Below, piece after piece: positions 9,401 through 18,054 of a DNA stretch of 64,000 nt. A program made the translations under genes and the position numbers. The notes beneath the pieces are model-generated. The model had not been told where the DNA came from. It searched no databases and saw only the letters and a program-made list of their open reading frames with translations. The stretch is from Thalassovita sp. (GTDB taxonomy: Bacteria > Pseudomonadota > Alphaproteobacteria > Rhodobacterales > Rhodobacteraceae): the NCBI GenBank assembly GCA_029212905.1, contig JARGPB010000007.1, positions 62,001 through 126,000 of the forward strand, written 5' to 3'. Every line of letters begins with the position of its first letter. Positions within the stretch are counted from its first letter, which is position 1.

Positions 9401-9423
9401 GAGTATTTTGGGCAAGATGAAAG
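9401..9423 (+). repeat. Intergenic repeat, copy 2
   Basis: This copy has GAGTATTT, the variable triplet TGG, then GCAAGATGAAAG. It lies between murC and the APC permease and ends 7 bases before the proposed GTG start of the permease, so its AAAGG end may also serve as the ribosome binding site. If it were read as coding it would give an N-terminal extension on the permease, which I regard as false. Confidence 0.75.
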
Positions 9424-9430
9424 GCAGAGC

Positions 9431-10618
9431 GTGGCGCAAGCACTGAAACGTCGGATCGGGTTGGGATTGCTGACTGCTTATGGCGTGGGTGTCATGGTGG
9501 GCGCGGGCATCTATGTGTTGGTTGGCGCCGTGGCGGGCGAGGCCGGAATATGGGCGCCGATGTCGTTCCTGTTGGCCGGGCTGGTCGCGGCCCCGACAGC
9601 GCTGAGCTATGCGGAATTTTCCACACGTGTCCCTGAGGCGGCGGGCGAGGCTGCTTATGTTGCCAAGGGGTTGAAATGGCCGGTTTTGGCGTTGATCGTT
9701 GGCCTGGCGATTGTTCTGGCGGGCAGTGTTTCCGCCGCAGCGGTGTTGCGGGGGGGCGTCGGATATTTGACCTCGGTCGTGGATATTCCGTTTGACTGGG
9801 CGGTGATCGGGGTGGGCGTAGCGCTGACCTTGGTGGCTGCGGTGGGGGTTCTGGAGAGCATGGCGCTGGCGGCGGTGTTCACCGTCGTGGAACTGATCGG
9901 ATTGGGCTTGGTGGTTTATGCCGGGTCGGTTGCGCCGGTTTCGCCTGACTTTGCGATGCCTGATGCGCCTGTCTGGACGGGGATTGGTGCGGGGGCCGTT
10001 CTTGCGTTCTTTGCCTTTATCGGGTTCGAGGACATTGTGAACATGGCCGAAGAGGTCGAGCGCCCCGAACGTGTGATGCCCCGCGCGATTTTATTGTCTT
10101 TGGTGCTGACCAGCGTGATCTACGGGTTGGTCGCAGTGGCCGCTGTTCGTGCGGTGCCGATTGAGGAACTGGCCGCAAGTGAGCGGCCGCTGGTTTTGGT
10201 TTGGGAGGCGGGCGTTGGCGGCAATGTGGTCTTTTTCGCCGGAATAGCGGTGGTGGCTGCGTTGAATGGGGTGTTGGCGCAGATCGTGATGGCCAGCCGG
10301 GTTCTGTATGGATTGGGTAAGCGGTCGGTGTTTTTGCGGGTATTTTACCATGCGCACCCGCGGTTTGGGACGCCGGTCTTGGCGACGGTTCTGCTGGGGG
10401 CAGGGGTGATCCTTGCGGCGTTGAAACTGCCGATCGCGTCCTTGGCCGAGACGACCTCGACCATTCTTCTGGGGGTTTTCGTGCTGGTAAACGCGGCGCT
10501 GATCATGGTGAAGCGCGGCGCGTCAGAGGCGCCATTCACAGTGCCGATGGCGGTGCCTGTTGTTGGGCTGATTTTGGCGCTTGGGGCGTTGGTTATGACG
10601 GCAGGAGTATTGGGATGA
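9431..10618 (+). CDS. APC-superfamily amino acid permease
   Basis: This is an inner-membrane secondary transporter of the amino acid-polyamine-organocation superfamily; the substrate is not readable. The protein is 395 residues with about eleven to twelve hydrophobic segments. The first helix carries GVMVGAGIYVLVGAVAGEAG, the typical unwound substrate-binding motif, and AFFAFIGFEDIVNMAEEVERPERVMPRA is not written as one run here but spans the family's second signature near residues 190-220. GTG 9431 is preferred because an upstream TTG at 9356 would translate the intergenic repeat. The stop overlaps the next gene by four bases. It is shorter than the usual 430-500 residues. Confidence 0.85.
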   Translation: MAQALKRRIGLGLLTAYGVGVMVGAGIYVLVGAVAGEAGIWAPMSFLLAGLVAAPTALSYAEFSTRVPEAAGEAAYVAKGLKWPVLALIVGLAIVLAGSVSAAAVLRGGVGYLTSVVDIPFDWAVIGVGVALTLVAAVGVLESMALAAVFTVVELIGLGLVVYAGSVAPVSPDFAMPDAPVWTGIGAGAVLAFFAFIGFEDIVNMAEEVERPERVMPRAILLSLVLTSVIYGLVAVAAVRAVPIEELAASERPLVLVWEAGVGGNVVFFAGIAVVAALNGVLAQIVMASRVLYGLGKRSVFLRVFYHAHPRFGTPVLATVLLGAGVILAALKLPIASLAETTSTILLGVFVLVNAALIMVKRGASEAPFTVPMAVPVVGLILALGALVMTAGVLG

Positions 10619-10878
10619 GCTGGGCCTTGCTGGCGGCATGCGCATGGTTTTTGGTGGCGAACCTGGGGGCGATGATCCCAAGCAAGCGACATCACTGGCC
10701 TTTTGCTTATGTGTTGATTGCTGTGGGGATTCCCATTCTGGGTGGGGTGGTCTATCAGCACGGTCCTTGGATCGGGTTGTTGGTACTGGCGGCTGCGGCG
10801 TCGATGCTGCGATGGCCGGTGATTTATCTGTTCCGTTGGATCAAGCGTGGGGGAAAGGCAAAAGATGCAGATGCCTGA
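10615..10878 (+). CDS. Small membrane protein, DUF2484 family
   Basis: This 87-residue protein is almost entirely hydrophobic, with about three membrane segments (roughly residues 3-20, 29-46 and 51-72) and a basic C-terminal tail (FRWIKRGGKAKD). I recognise it as DUF2484, which in Rhodobacteraceae commonly lies directly before murB. No function is known to me. It overlaps the APC permease start-to-stop by four bases and its 3' end overlaps the murB start by 14 bases, so all three are probably co-translated. Confidence 0.75.
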   Translation: MSWALLAACAWFLVANLGAMIPSKRHHWPFAYVLIAVGIPILGGVVYQHGPWIGLLVLAAAASMLRWPVIYLFRWIKRGGKAKDADA

Positions 10879-11788
10879 AGTGCGGGGGCGATTGACGCCT
10901 GGCAAAGCATTATCCGAACTGACCTGGCTGCGTGTGGGTGGTCCGGCGGATTGGGTTTTCCAACCTGCGGATGTCGCGGATCTGCAGGCGTTCCTTGCGG
11001 CCTTGGGGCCAGAGGTCGCGGTATTCCCTATGGGGGTTGGGTCGAATCTGATCGTGCGAGACGGCGGCTTGCGGGCTGTGGTGATCCGGCTGGGGCGCGG
11101 GTTTAACGGGATCTCTGTTGCGGGCAATCGGGTGACTGCCGGGGCGGCGGCGCTGGACGCGCATGTGGCGCGCAAAGCGGCCGAAGGTGGCGTGGATCTG
11201 ACCTTTCTGCGGACGATCCCCGGAAGCATCGGCGGCGCCATGAGGATGAATGCGGGCTGCTATGGGTCTTATGTGGCGGATGTTCTGGTTTCGGCCAGGG
11301 CGGTGACGCGGGACGGAACCCTGATCAGCCTGACGCCCGAGCAATTGAATTTCCGGTACCGTCAAAGCGACCTGCCCGAAGGCGCCGTTCTGATCGAGGC
11401 CACGTTCGAAGGCCCCGAAGGTGATCCTGCGGAACTGGCCGCACGTATGGAAGGCCAACTGCGCAAGCGGGATGCGACCCAACCCACCAAGGATCGCAGC
11501 GCGGGCAGCACGTTTCGCAATCCGGCGGGCTTCTCCAGCACTGGGCGGGCCGATGATGTGCACGACCTGAAGGCCTGGAAAGTGATCGACGACGCGGGAA
11601 TGCGTGGTGCCCGGCGTGGCGGCGCGCAGATGAGCGAAAAACACTCGAATTTCCTGATCAATACGGGAGCAGCGACGGCGGCTGACCTCGAGGGATTGGG
11701 CGAAGAGGTGCGAAAAAAGGTTTACGATTCCTGCGGGATCACGCTAGAGTGGGAAATTATGCGGGTCGGAGAACCGAACGCAGACTAA
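10865..11788 (+). CDS. murB: UDP-N-acetylenolpyruvoylglucosamine reductase
   Basis: MurB uses FAD and NADPH to reduce UDP-GlcNAc-enolpyruvate to UDP-MurNAc. The 307-residue protein shows the FAD-binding segments LTWLRVGGPADWVF (about 20-33), PMGVGSNLIVRDGG, FLRTIPGSIGGAMRMNAGCYG and the active-site region DRSAGSTFRNP, followed by GGAQMSEKHSNFLIN. The GSTFRNP serine is the expected proton donor of type I enzymes. ATG 10865 was chosen over GTG 10847 because of the GGGGGAAAGG ahead of it; ATG 10871 is also possible. It overlaps the DUF2484 gene. Confidence 0.96.
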   Translation: MQMPEVRGRLTPGKALSELTWLRVGGPADWVFQPADVADLQAFLAALGPEVAVFPMGVGSNLIVRDGGLRAVVIRLGRGFNGISVAGNRVTAGAAALDAHVARKAAEGGVDLTFLRTIPGSIGGAMRMNAGCYGSYVADVLVSARAVTRDGTLISLTPEQLNFRYRQSDLPEGAVLIEATFEGPEGDPAELAARMEGQLRKRDATQPTKDRSAGSTFRNPAGFSSTGRADDVHDLKAWKVIDDAGMRGARRGGAQMSEKHSNFLINTGAATAADLEGLGEEVRKKVYDSCGITLEWEIMRVGEPNAD

Positions 11789-11886
11789 GGGGCCATTCGC
11801 CCCATATCAGGCCCGCAAAAGACGGGTCATCAGAAGCAGAAAACGGGCCGCAATGACGGCTTGGGACATTGAGGCACAAAGTGGGT

Positions 11887-12801
11887 ATGTCGAGCAGGGC
11901 AACCCCGAAAGTGGCGGTATTGATGGGTGGACCCTCGGCTGAGCGCGAGGTGTCTTTGTCTACCGGGCGTGAATGCGCAAACGCTTTGCGGGGAGAAGGT
12001 TTTGAGGTGATCGAGGTCGACGCAGGCCTGGATCTTCCTGCACGGCTGGCTGAAATCAAACCAGATGTTGTGTTCAACGCCCTGCATGGTCGCTGGGGCG
12101 AAGATGGGTGTGTTCAGGGCCTGCTTGAGTGGCTGAAAATCCCCTATACGCATTCGGGCGTTCTGGCCTCGTCCCTGGCGATGGACAAGGAGCGCACCAA
12201 ACAGGTGTACCGCGCCCATGGTCTGCCGGTGGCGGATAGTCTGCTGGCCACCAAACCCGAGGTCGAGGCATCCCATGTGATGGCGCCTCCTTACGTGGTA
12301 AAGCCCTATAACGAAGGCTCCTCGGTTGGGGTTTATATCGTGCATGAGGCGACCAACGGACCGCCCAGTCTGAACGAGGACATGCCCGAAACCTTGATGG
12401 TCGAGCAATACATTCCTGGTCGCGAACTGACGGTCACGGTGATGGCGGATCGTGCTCTCACGGTGACGGATATCGTGACGGACGGCTGGTATGACTATCA
12501 TGCGAAATATGCCGAGGGTGGATCGCATCACGTGGTCCCTGCGCAGGTGCCGCCGCAGATTTTTGACGCCTGCATGGACTATGCCCTGCGCGCTCATCAG
12601 GTTCTTGGGTGTCGCGGTTTGAGCCGCACCGATTTCCGTTGGGACGAGGCGCGCGGTCTGGACGGGCTGATCCTGTTGGAAACGAATACTCAGCCAGGCA
12701 TGACCCCGACGTCGCTCAGCCCTGAGCAGGCCGAGGTCATGGGAACAAGCTTCGGTGCGTTGTGCCGCTGGATGGTCGAGGACGCCTCATGCAACAGGTG
12801 A
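11887..12801 (+). CDS. ddl: D-alanine--D-alanine ligase
   Basis: Ddl joins two D-alanines with ATP, giving the dipeptide used by MurF. The 304-residue protein is an ATP-grasp enzyme. Visible features are VLMGGPSAEREVSL at the N-terminus, ALHGRWGEDGCVQG, YTHSGVLASSLAMDK, the ATP-grasp lysine region VVKPYNEGSSVGV, VEQYIPGRELTV and the C-terminal LLETNTQPGMTPTSL metal-binding motif. ATG 11887 is taken in preference to TTG 11869. The 3' end overlaps ftsQ by 13 bases. Confidence 0.97.
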   Translation: MSSRATPKVAVLMGGPSAEREVSLSTGRECANALRGEGFEVIEVDAGLDLPARLAEIKPDVVFNALHGRWGEDGCVQGLLEWLKIPYTHSGVLASSLAMDKERTKQVYRAHGLPVADSLLATKPEVEASHVMAPPYVVKPYNEGSSVGVYIVHEATNGPPSLNEDMPETLMVEQYIPGRELTVTVMADRALTVTDIVTDGWYDYHAKYAEGGSHHVVPAQVPPQIFDACMDYALRAHQVLGCRGLSRTDFRWDEARGLDGLILLETNTQPGMTPTSLSPEQAEVMGTSFGALCRWMVEDASCNR

Positions 12802-13655
12802 TGCGCAAATCGGATCCCGCGCCGTCGCGTTTGGCGTACCGACTGCATCGGATGATGCTGACGCCTGTGTTGCGCGGGTTGCTGCGTGTGGGGTTGCCCT
12901 TTGCTGTGGCGTTGGGCGGGGCAACGATCTACCTGTCCGACGAAGAACGCGTAGACAGTATCCGGCTGGCGATTGCTGACATCCGTCATCAAATTGAATC
13001 GCGCCCTGAATTCATGGTCAAACTGATGGCGGTGGATGGTGCGGGCCCCGAAATCGCCGAAGACATCCGCGAGATCGTCTCGATCGACTTCCCCATCAGC
13101 TCGTTTGATTTGTCTCTGGCCGATATTCGGACCGCCATTCTGGATCTGCCCGCCGTCGAGGACGCCAGCGTGCGCATCAAGCCCGGTGGCGTGTTGCAGG
13201 TGGATCTGAAGGAACGTGTGCCGGTGGTGCTGTGGCGTTCGGCGCAGGGATTGGTGTTGCTGGACAGCAAGGGCAACTATGTTGGCGAAGCGGCTGGCCG
13301 GTTGGCGCACAAGGACTTGCCCGTTGTGGCGGGTGTCGGTGCCGATCAGGCAATCAAAGAAGCAATGCAGGTCATGCGTGCAGCGGGGCCTTTGGCGCCT
13401 CGGGTGCGCGGGCTGGTTCGGATGGGCGAACGACGCTGGGATCTGGTGCTGGATCGCGGTCAGCGGATTATGCTGCCGTCCTCTGGTCCGGTGCAGGCAT
13501 TAGAGCGGGTGCTGGTGTTGAACCAATCCCAAGACATGATGGCGCGCGATCTCGCGCATGTGGATATGCGCCTTGCCGCGCGCCCGACCATTCGGATGAA
13601 CCCGGATGCGGTCGAGCAATGGTGGCGGATCAAGAAGATCAGTGCAGGAGACTGA
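12789..13655 (+). CDS. ftsQ: Cell division protein FtsQ
   Basis: FtsQ is a single-pass inner-membrane divisome protein that links FtsL/FtsB to the septal ring. The 288-residue protein has a short basic cytoplasmic N-terminus, one membrane helix near residues 28-48 (LLRVGLPFAVALGG), then a POTRA domain (about residues 75-150, FPISSFDLSLADIRTAILDL) and the FtsQ beta domain with VPVVLWRSAQGLVLLDSKG. ATG 12789 overlaps the ddl stop by 13 bases. Position between ddl and ftsA supports the call, since FtsQ sequences are divergent. Confidence 0.93.
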   Translation: MQQVMRKSDPAPSRLAYRLHRMMLTPVLRGLLRVGLPFAVALGGATIYLSDEERVDSIRLAIADIRHQIESRPEFMVKLMAVDGAGPEIAEDIREIVSIDFPISSFDLSLADIRTAILDLPAVEDASVRIKPGGVLQVDLKERVPVVLWRSAQGLVLLDSKGNYVGEAAGRLAHKDLPVVAGVGADQAIKEAMQVMRAAGPLAPRVRGLVRMGERRWDLVLDRGQRIMLPSSGPVQALERVLVLNQSQDMMARDLAHVDMRLAARPTIRMNPDAVEQWWRIKKISAGD

Positions 13656-13661
13656 CGGAAC

Positions 13662-14996
13662 ATGACCGAGCTATATGAAACGCAGCGCGCGATGCGCAAC
13701 ATGCGCAAGGTGGCCATGCAGCGCGGCGTGATCGCGATTCTGGACGTGGGCAGCTCGAAGATCGGGTGCCTGGTGCTGCGCTTTGATGGCTCGGACCGGG
13801 TGACGGAAACCGAAGGCGTCGGACCCATGGCGGGGCAGGCGGGGTTCCGGGTAATCGGGGCCGCGACGACGCGTTCGCGCGGTGTGCGCTTTGGTGAAAT
13901 CGACGCGATGCAGGAAACGGAACGTGCCATTCGCACTGCCATTCAGGCCGCGCAAAAGATGGCAAACATCCGCGTGGACCACGTGATTGCCTGTTTCTCG
14001 GGGGCCGAGCCGCGCAGTTATGGTTTGGCTGGCTCCATTGATGTCGAAGGCAATGTTGTTAGCGAACAGGATGTCAGCCGCGTTTTGGCCGCTTGCGATA
14101 TGCCTGACTATGGGATGGGGCGCGAGGTCCTGCACGCTCAGCCGGTGAATTTCGCATTGGATCATCGCTCGGGGCTATCTGATCCGCGTGGGCAGATCGG
14201 CAATACCCTTTCTACCGATATGCATATGCTGACGGTCGAGGCCGCCGCCGTGCAGAACCTGGCGCATTGCGTCAAACGCTGCGACCTGGAACTGGCCGGG
14301 ATTGCCAGCTCGGCCTATGTGGCGGGGATTTCTGCTCTGGTCGAGGATGAGCAGGAACTGGGTGCGGCCTGTATCGACATGGGCGGAGGCGCGACCAGCC
14401 TGTCGATTTTCATGAAAAAGCACATGATCTATGCGGACACAGTGCGCATGGGGGGCGATCACGTCACGGGGGATATCTCGATGGGATTGTCAGTGCCGTT
14501 CAATACGGCCGAGCGGATCAAGACCTTCTATGGCGGCGTTGTTGCCACCGGAATGGACGACCGCGAGATGATTGACCTGGAAGGCGACACCGGCGATTGG
14601 GAGCACGACCGTCGCAGCGTCAGCCGGGCGGAGCTGATCGGCATCATGCGGCCGCGCGTCGAAGAAATCCTCGAAGAGGTGCGCGCCCGCCTGGACGCCG
14701 CAGGGTTTGATCATCTGCCCAGCCAACAGATCGTGCTGACCGGCGGAGGCAGCCAGATTCCGGGGCTGGACGGGCTGGCCAGCCGCATTCTGGGCCATCA
14801 GGTTCGGCTGGGACGTCCGCTGCGTGTTCATGGCTTGCCGCAGGCCGCAACCGGACCCGGATTTGCCAGCGCAGTGGGCCTGTGCCTGTTCGCGGCTCAC
14901 CCTCAGGACGAATGGTGGGACTTTGATCTGCCGGTCGAGCGATACCCGTCGCGGTCGCTGAAGCGGGCCGTGAAATGGTTCCGGGATAACTGGTAA
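13662..14996 (+). CDS. ftsA: Cell division protein FtsA
   Basis: FtsA is the actin-like ATPase that tethers FtsZ filaments to the inner membrane. The 444-residue protein contains the phosphate-1 motif AILDVGSSKIGCLV (about residues 25-38), the 1C subdomain with VDHVIACFSGAEPRSYG, the phosphate-2 motif ACIDMGGGATSLSIF, and the adenosine motif IVLTGGGSQIPGLDG. The last residues (SLKRAVKWFRDNW) form the amphipathic membrane-targeting helix. It starts 7 bases after ftsQ, and a 176-bp gap separates it from ftsZ. Confidence 0.97.
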   Translation: MTELYETQRAMRNMRKVAMQRGVIAILDVGSSKIGCLVLRFDGSDRVTETEGVGPMAGQAGFRVIGAATTRSRGVRFGEIDAMQETERAIRTAIQAAQKMANIRVDHVIACFSGAEPRSYGLAGSIDVEGNVVSEQDVSRVLAACDMPDYGMGREVLHAQPVNFALDHRSGLSDPRGQIGNTLSTDMHMLTVEAAAVQNLAHCVKRCDLELAGIASSAYVAGISALVEDEQELGAACIDMGGGATSLSIFMKKHMIYADTVRMGGDHVTGDISMGLSVPFNTAERIKTFYGGVVATGMDDREMIDLEGDTGDWEHDRRSVSRAELIGIMRPRVEEILEEVRARLDAAGFDHLPSQQIVLTGGGSQIPGLDGLASRILGHQVRLGRPLRVHGLPQAATGPGFASAVGLCLFAAHPQDEWWDFDLPVERYPSRSLKRAVKWFRDNW

Positions 14997-15043
14997 CCCC
15001 CATATCTGCCTAATTCGGCGAAATCCCGCGTAGCTGCACAGCA

Positions 15044-15077
15044 GAAAAGGCCATATTTTGTGGCTCTTTTTGCTTTT
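15044..15077 (+). terminator. Weak terminator or attenuator between ftsA and ftsZ
   Basis: An imperfect stem (AAAAGGCCA / TGGCTCTTTT with one mismatch and one G-T pair) and a TATTTTG loop is followed by a T-rich run (TGCTTTTTT). It could lower read-through from ftsA into ftsZ. The stem core is only four clean pairs, so this is tentative. Confidence 0.35.
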
Positions 15078-15172
15078 TTACGTGACGATCTGTGTGGTTA
15101 TGGGTAACAATGGCTGTTAATAGGCAGAAAAATTACCTGCGCAAGGCAGGATAACATCAGGCGGACAGATCA

Positions 15173-16804
15173 ATGACATTGAACCTTTCGGTGCCCGGTC
15201 AGGAAGAATTGAAACCTCGTATCACCGTGTTCGGTGTCGGCGGGGCAGGCGGCAATGCTGTCAACAATATGATCCAGCAACAGCTGGCAGGTGTCGATTT
15301 TGTCGTCGCCAACACGGACGCTCAGGCGTTGCAACAGTCGAAATCGGACCATCGCATCCAACTGGGTGTGAAAGTGACCGAAGGGCTGGGCGCAGGGGCG
15401 CGGGCCTCGGTTGGCGCTGCGGCTGCTGAGGAAAGCATCGAACAGATCGTCGATCATCTGGCGGGCGCGCACATGTGCTTTATCACCGCCGGCATGGGCG
15501 GGGGCACCGGAACCGGCGCCGCACCGATCATTGCTCAGGCCGCCCGCGAGCTGGGTGTTCTGACCGTCGGCGTGGTGACCAAACCCTTCCAGTTCGAAGG
15601 CGCCAAACGGATGCGCCAGGCCGAAGAAGGCGTGGAAACCCTGCAAAAGATGGTCGACACGCTGATCATCATTCCGAACCAGAACCTGTTCCGTCTGGCC
15701 AACGAGAAAACCACCTTCACCGAGGCCTTCGCGCTGGCGGATGACGTGCTGTATCAAGGCGTCAAAGGTGTGACCGATCTGATGGTCAAGCCCGGCCTGA
15801 TCAACCTGGACTTTGCAGACGTTCGCTCGGTCATGGACGAGATGGGCAAGGCAATGATGGGCACGGGCGAGGCAGGCGGCGAAGATCGCGCCATCCAGGC
15901 CGCCGAGAAAGCCATCGCCAACCCGCTGCTGGACGAAATCAGCCTGCAGGGCGCAAAGGGCGTTCTGATCAACATCACCGGCGGCCACGACCTGACATTG
16001 TTCGAATTGGACGAAGCCGCCAACCGCATCCGCGAAGAGGTGGACCCGGACGCGAATATCATCGTGGGTTCGACCCTGGATACTGATATGGAAGGCCAGA
16101 TGCGTGTTTCGGTGGTTGCCACAGGCATCGACGCGACCGAAGTCGTGGCCGACATGCCGGTTCCGCGTCGTTCGATGGCGGCCCCGCTGAAGCAAAGCGT
16201 TGCAGCCGAAGAAAAACCTCAGGCACCTGCTGAACCTGTTGTTGCTGCGCCGGTTGCTGCTCAGGCGGCCCCGGTCGAACCTACCCTGTTCCAAGAGCTG
16301 GAGCAGCCCGCAGCTACGACGCCTGCCGCCCCCGAGGAAGTATTCGAAGACGAGTATGAAGCGACAGATGATCTGCCGCCGCCGGTCTATCGTCCTCAGG
16401 TCGCTGAATTCCAGCCGCAGCCGGACGTAGTGCAGGCCGATCCGGTCGAGGCGTTCGTTGCCCCTAAGGCTCCGATGGCTGGCACGCCATCCCCCGAAGC
16501 GCTGGCGCGTCTTCAGGCCGCTGTGCAGAATGCACCTGCTGCTGCTGCGCCGCGTCAGGCCGCTGCCCCGGCCGCACCGATGGCTGCGCATCACGCAGCG
16601 GATCTGGAACCCAAGCCCGAGGCAGAGCGTTCGCGTTTTGGCATCAACTCCTTGATCAATCGCATGACCGGCCACGGCCAAGAGGGCGCTCCGCAGGCGG
16701 CTGCACGTCAGCAACCCGCAGTTCAGGCGCAAGAGCCCGCAGCGGCTGACCCTGATCAGGACCGGATCGAAATCCCGGCTTTCCTGCGACGCCAGGCGAA
16801 TTAA
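15173..16804 (+). CDS. ftsZ: Cell division protein FtsZ
   Basis: FtsZ is the tubulin-like GTPase that forms the division ring. The 543-residue protein is longer than the approximately 380-residue enteric form. The GTPase core covers about residues 15-320, with GVGGAGGNAVNNMI (21-34), the tubulin signature GGGTGTGAAP (109-118) and NLDFADVRSVM. An Ala/Pro/Glu-rich, low-complexity linker of about 200 residues follows, and the conserved C-terminal peptide DRIEIPAFLRRQAN (530-543) is intact. The 176-bp leader should hold its promoter, and a strong terminator follows at 16824-16853. Confidence 0.98.
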   Translation: MTLNLSVPGQEELKPRITVFGVGGAGGNAVNNMIQQQLAGVDFVVANTDAQALQQSKSDHRIQLGVKVTEGLGAGARASVGAAAAEESIEQIVDHLAGAHMCFITAGMGGGTGTGAAPIIAQAARELGVLTVGVVTKPFQFEGAKRMRQAEEGVETLQKMVDTLIIIPNQNLFRLANEKTTFTEAFALADDVLYQGVKGVTDLMVKPGLINLDFADVRSVMDEMGKAMMGTGEAGGEDRAIQAAEKAIANPLLDEISLQGAKGVLINITGGHDLTLFELDEAANRIREEVDPDANIIVGSTLDTDMEGQMRVSVVATGIDATEVVADMPVPRRSMAAPLKQSVAAEEKPQAPAEPVVAAPVAAQAAPVEPTLFQELEQPAATTPAAPEEVFEDEYEATDDLPPPVYRPQVAEFQPQPDVVQADPVEAFVAPKAPMAGTPSPEALARLQAAVQNAPAAAAPRQAAAPAAPMAAHHAADLEPKPEAERSRFGINSLINRMTGHGQEGAPQAAARQQPAVQAQEPAAADPDQDRIEIPAFLRRQAN

Positions 16805-16823
16805 CCTTAGGTTAAAGATTTCT

Positions 16824-16853
16824 AAAAAGGCCGCTTAATTGAGCGGCCTTTTT
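16824..16853 (+). terminator. Strong rho-independent terminator after ftsZ
   Basis: A perfect 12-bp stem (AAAAAGGCCGCT / AGCGGCCTTTTT) with a 6-base loop begins 19 bases after the ftsZ stop and runs into more T residues. It separates the dcw transcript from lpxC. Confidence 0.92.
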
Positions 16854-17007
16854 CTTTTGTTACAGCGGGTTATGGAGTGTGTAGGCGGGAATGCGCCAGC
16901 CTCAAATCTGGATGTTTCAATGCGTTACAAAGATTGAGTTGAGGCTTCGAGGCTGTGGTTTTAACTATACGGCAAGAAATCTGCCGCAAAGGCATTGGGG
17001 ATTACAC

Positions 17008-17928
17008 TTGCAACATACCTTGAAAACTTCGGTCACGTTTAATGGCGTCGGTCTGCATTCCGGCAAAGCGGTTCGCATGACTGTGCGTCCGGCCTCGGCT
17101 GACTATGGGGTTTGGTTCAAGCGGACGGATGTTCTGTATACGGATGCTTTGATCCCGGCGCGTTGGGATGTGGTGAACCAGTCGCCGCTGTGTACCCGCC
17201 TGGACAATGCCGCAGGGATCAGCGTTTCGACCGTCGAGCACGTTATGGCGGCTCTGGCAGGCTGTGGCATCCACAACGCCCTGATCGAAATCGACGGCCC
17301 TGAGGTCCCCATTCTGGACGGGAGCGCGGCCCCGTTTGTGCGCGCCTTTCTGCTGAAAGGGCTGACCAACCAGAAAACCGCGGTGCGCGCGATCGAGGTT
17401 CTGAAACCCATCGAAGTGCGGCGCGGCGAGGCTTGGGCGCGCCTGGAACCGGGCAGTGATCTGACCATGGATTTCCACATTGATTTCGAAGACCCTGCCA
17501 TCGGCGTTCAGGCCAAGAGCCTGAAACTGGCGAACGGGTCGTTTGTCCGCGAGCTGTGCGACAGTCGGACCTTCTGCCGGAAGGCGGATGTGGACTATAT
17601 GCACGCGAATGGTTTGGCCTTGGGCGGGACGTTGGAAAACGCGGTTGTGGTCGAGGGGGAAAAAATTCTCAGCCCCGGCGGATTGCGCCATGCGGATGAA
17701 CCTGTGCGTCACAAGATGCTGGATGCGTTGGGCGACCTGGCTTTGGCCGGAGCACCGATTCTTGGGCACTACACCGGGTATCGTGCGGGGCATGCTTTGA
17801 CCAATGATTTGCTGCGAGCCTTGTTCGCAAATCCTGATGCGTTCCGCATGGTGGATTGCGATGCGCGGAAAATGGCGCGTCTTCCTGGTGTGGGCGTCCA
17901 TTTGGGCGAGATGCCAGCCGTTGCCTGA
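17008..17928 (+). CDS. lpxC: UDP-3-O-acyl-N-acetylglucosamine deacetylase
   Basis: LpxC is the zinc enzyme that removes acetyl from UDP-3-O-acyl-GlcNAc, the committed step of lipid A synthesis. The TTG start at 17008 gives 306 residues, the usual length, and the expected N-terminus QHTLKTSVTFNGVGLHSG. Zinc ligands and catalytic motifs are visible: VSTVEHVMAAL (His), EIDGPEVPILDGSAAPFV, FCRKADVDYM and the HKMLDALGDLALAG plus GHYTGYRAGHALTN blocks. An ATG at 16891 in frame would add 39 residues not typical of the family. It follows the ftsZ terminator, so its promoter lies in 16854-17007. Confidence 0.95.
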   Translation: MQHTLKTSVTFNGVGLHSGKAVRMTVRPASADYGVWFKRTDVLYTDALIPARWDVVNQSPLCTRLDNAAGISVSTVEHVMAALAGCGIHNALIEIDGPEVPILDGSAAPFVRAFLLKGLTNQKTAVRAIEVLKPIEVRRGEAWARLEPGSDLTMDFHIDFEDPAIGVQAKSLKLANGSFVRELCDSRTFCRKADVDYMHANGLALGGTLENAVVVEGEKILSPGGLRHADEPVRHKMLDALGDLALAGAPILGHYTGYRAGHALTNDLLRALFANPDAFRMVDCDARKMARLPGVGVHLGEMPAVA

Positions 17929-18054
17929 TCACGGCTGGGTGGAGGAACGCCGAAATCTACCAAAGGCGTTTTGCACCGGAAATTTCTGTGCTAGGACCAG
18001 TCTGAGCAGAAGGGCCATCGGCCCCAGAGCAGTATAGACGAGGGTAAATACAGC

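Noticed and set aside
11789..11803. Hairpin GGGGC / GCCCC after murB as terminator
   Set aside because: The stem is only five pairs and no T tract follows; ddl starts shortly after in the same direction, so I did not call it.
15170..16732. A 520-codon minus-strand frame over ftsZ
   Set aside because: It is a reverse reading of ftsZ with no recognisable domain; its length comes from the codon bias of the real gene.
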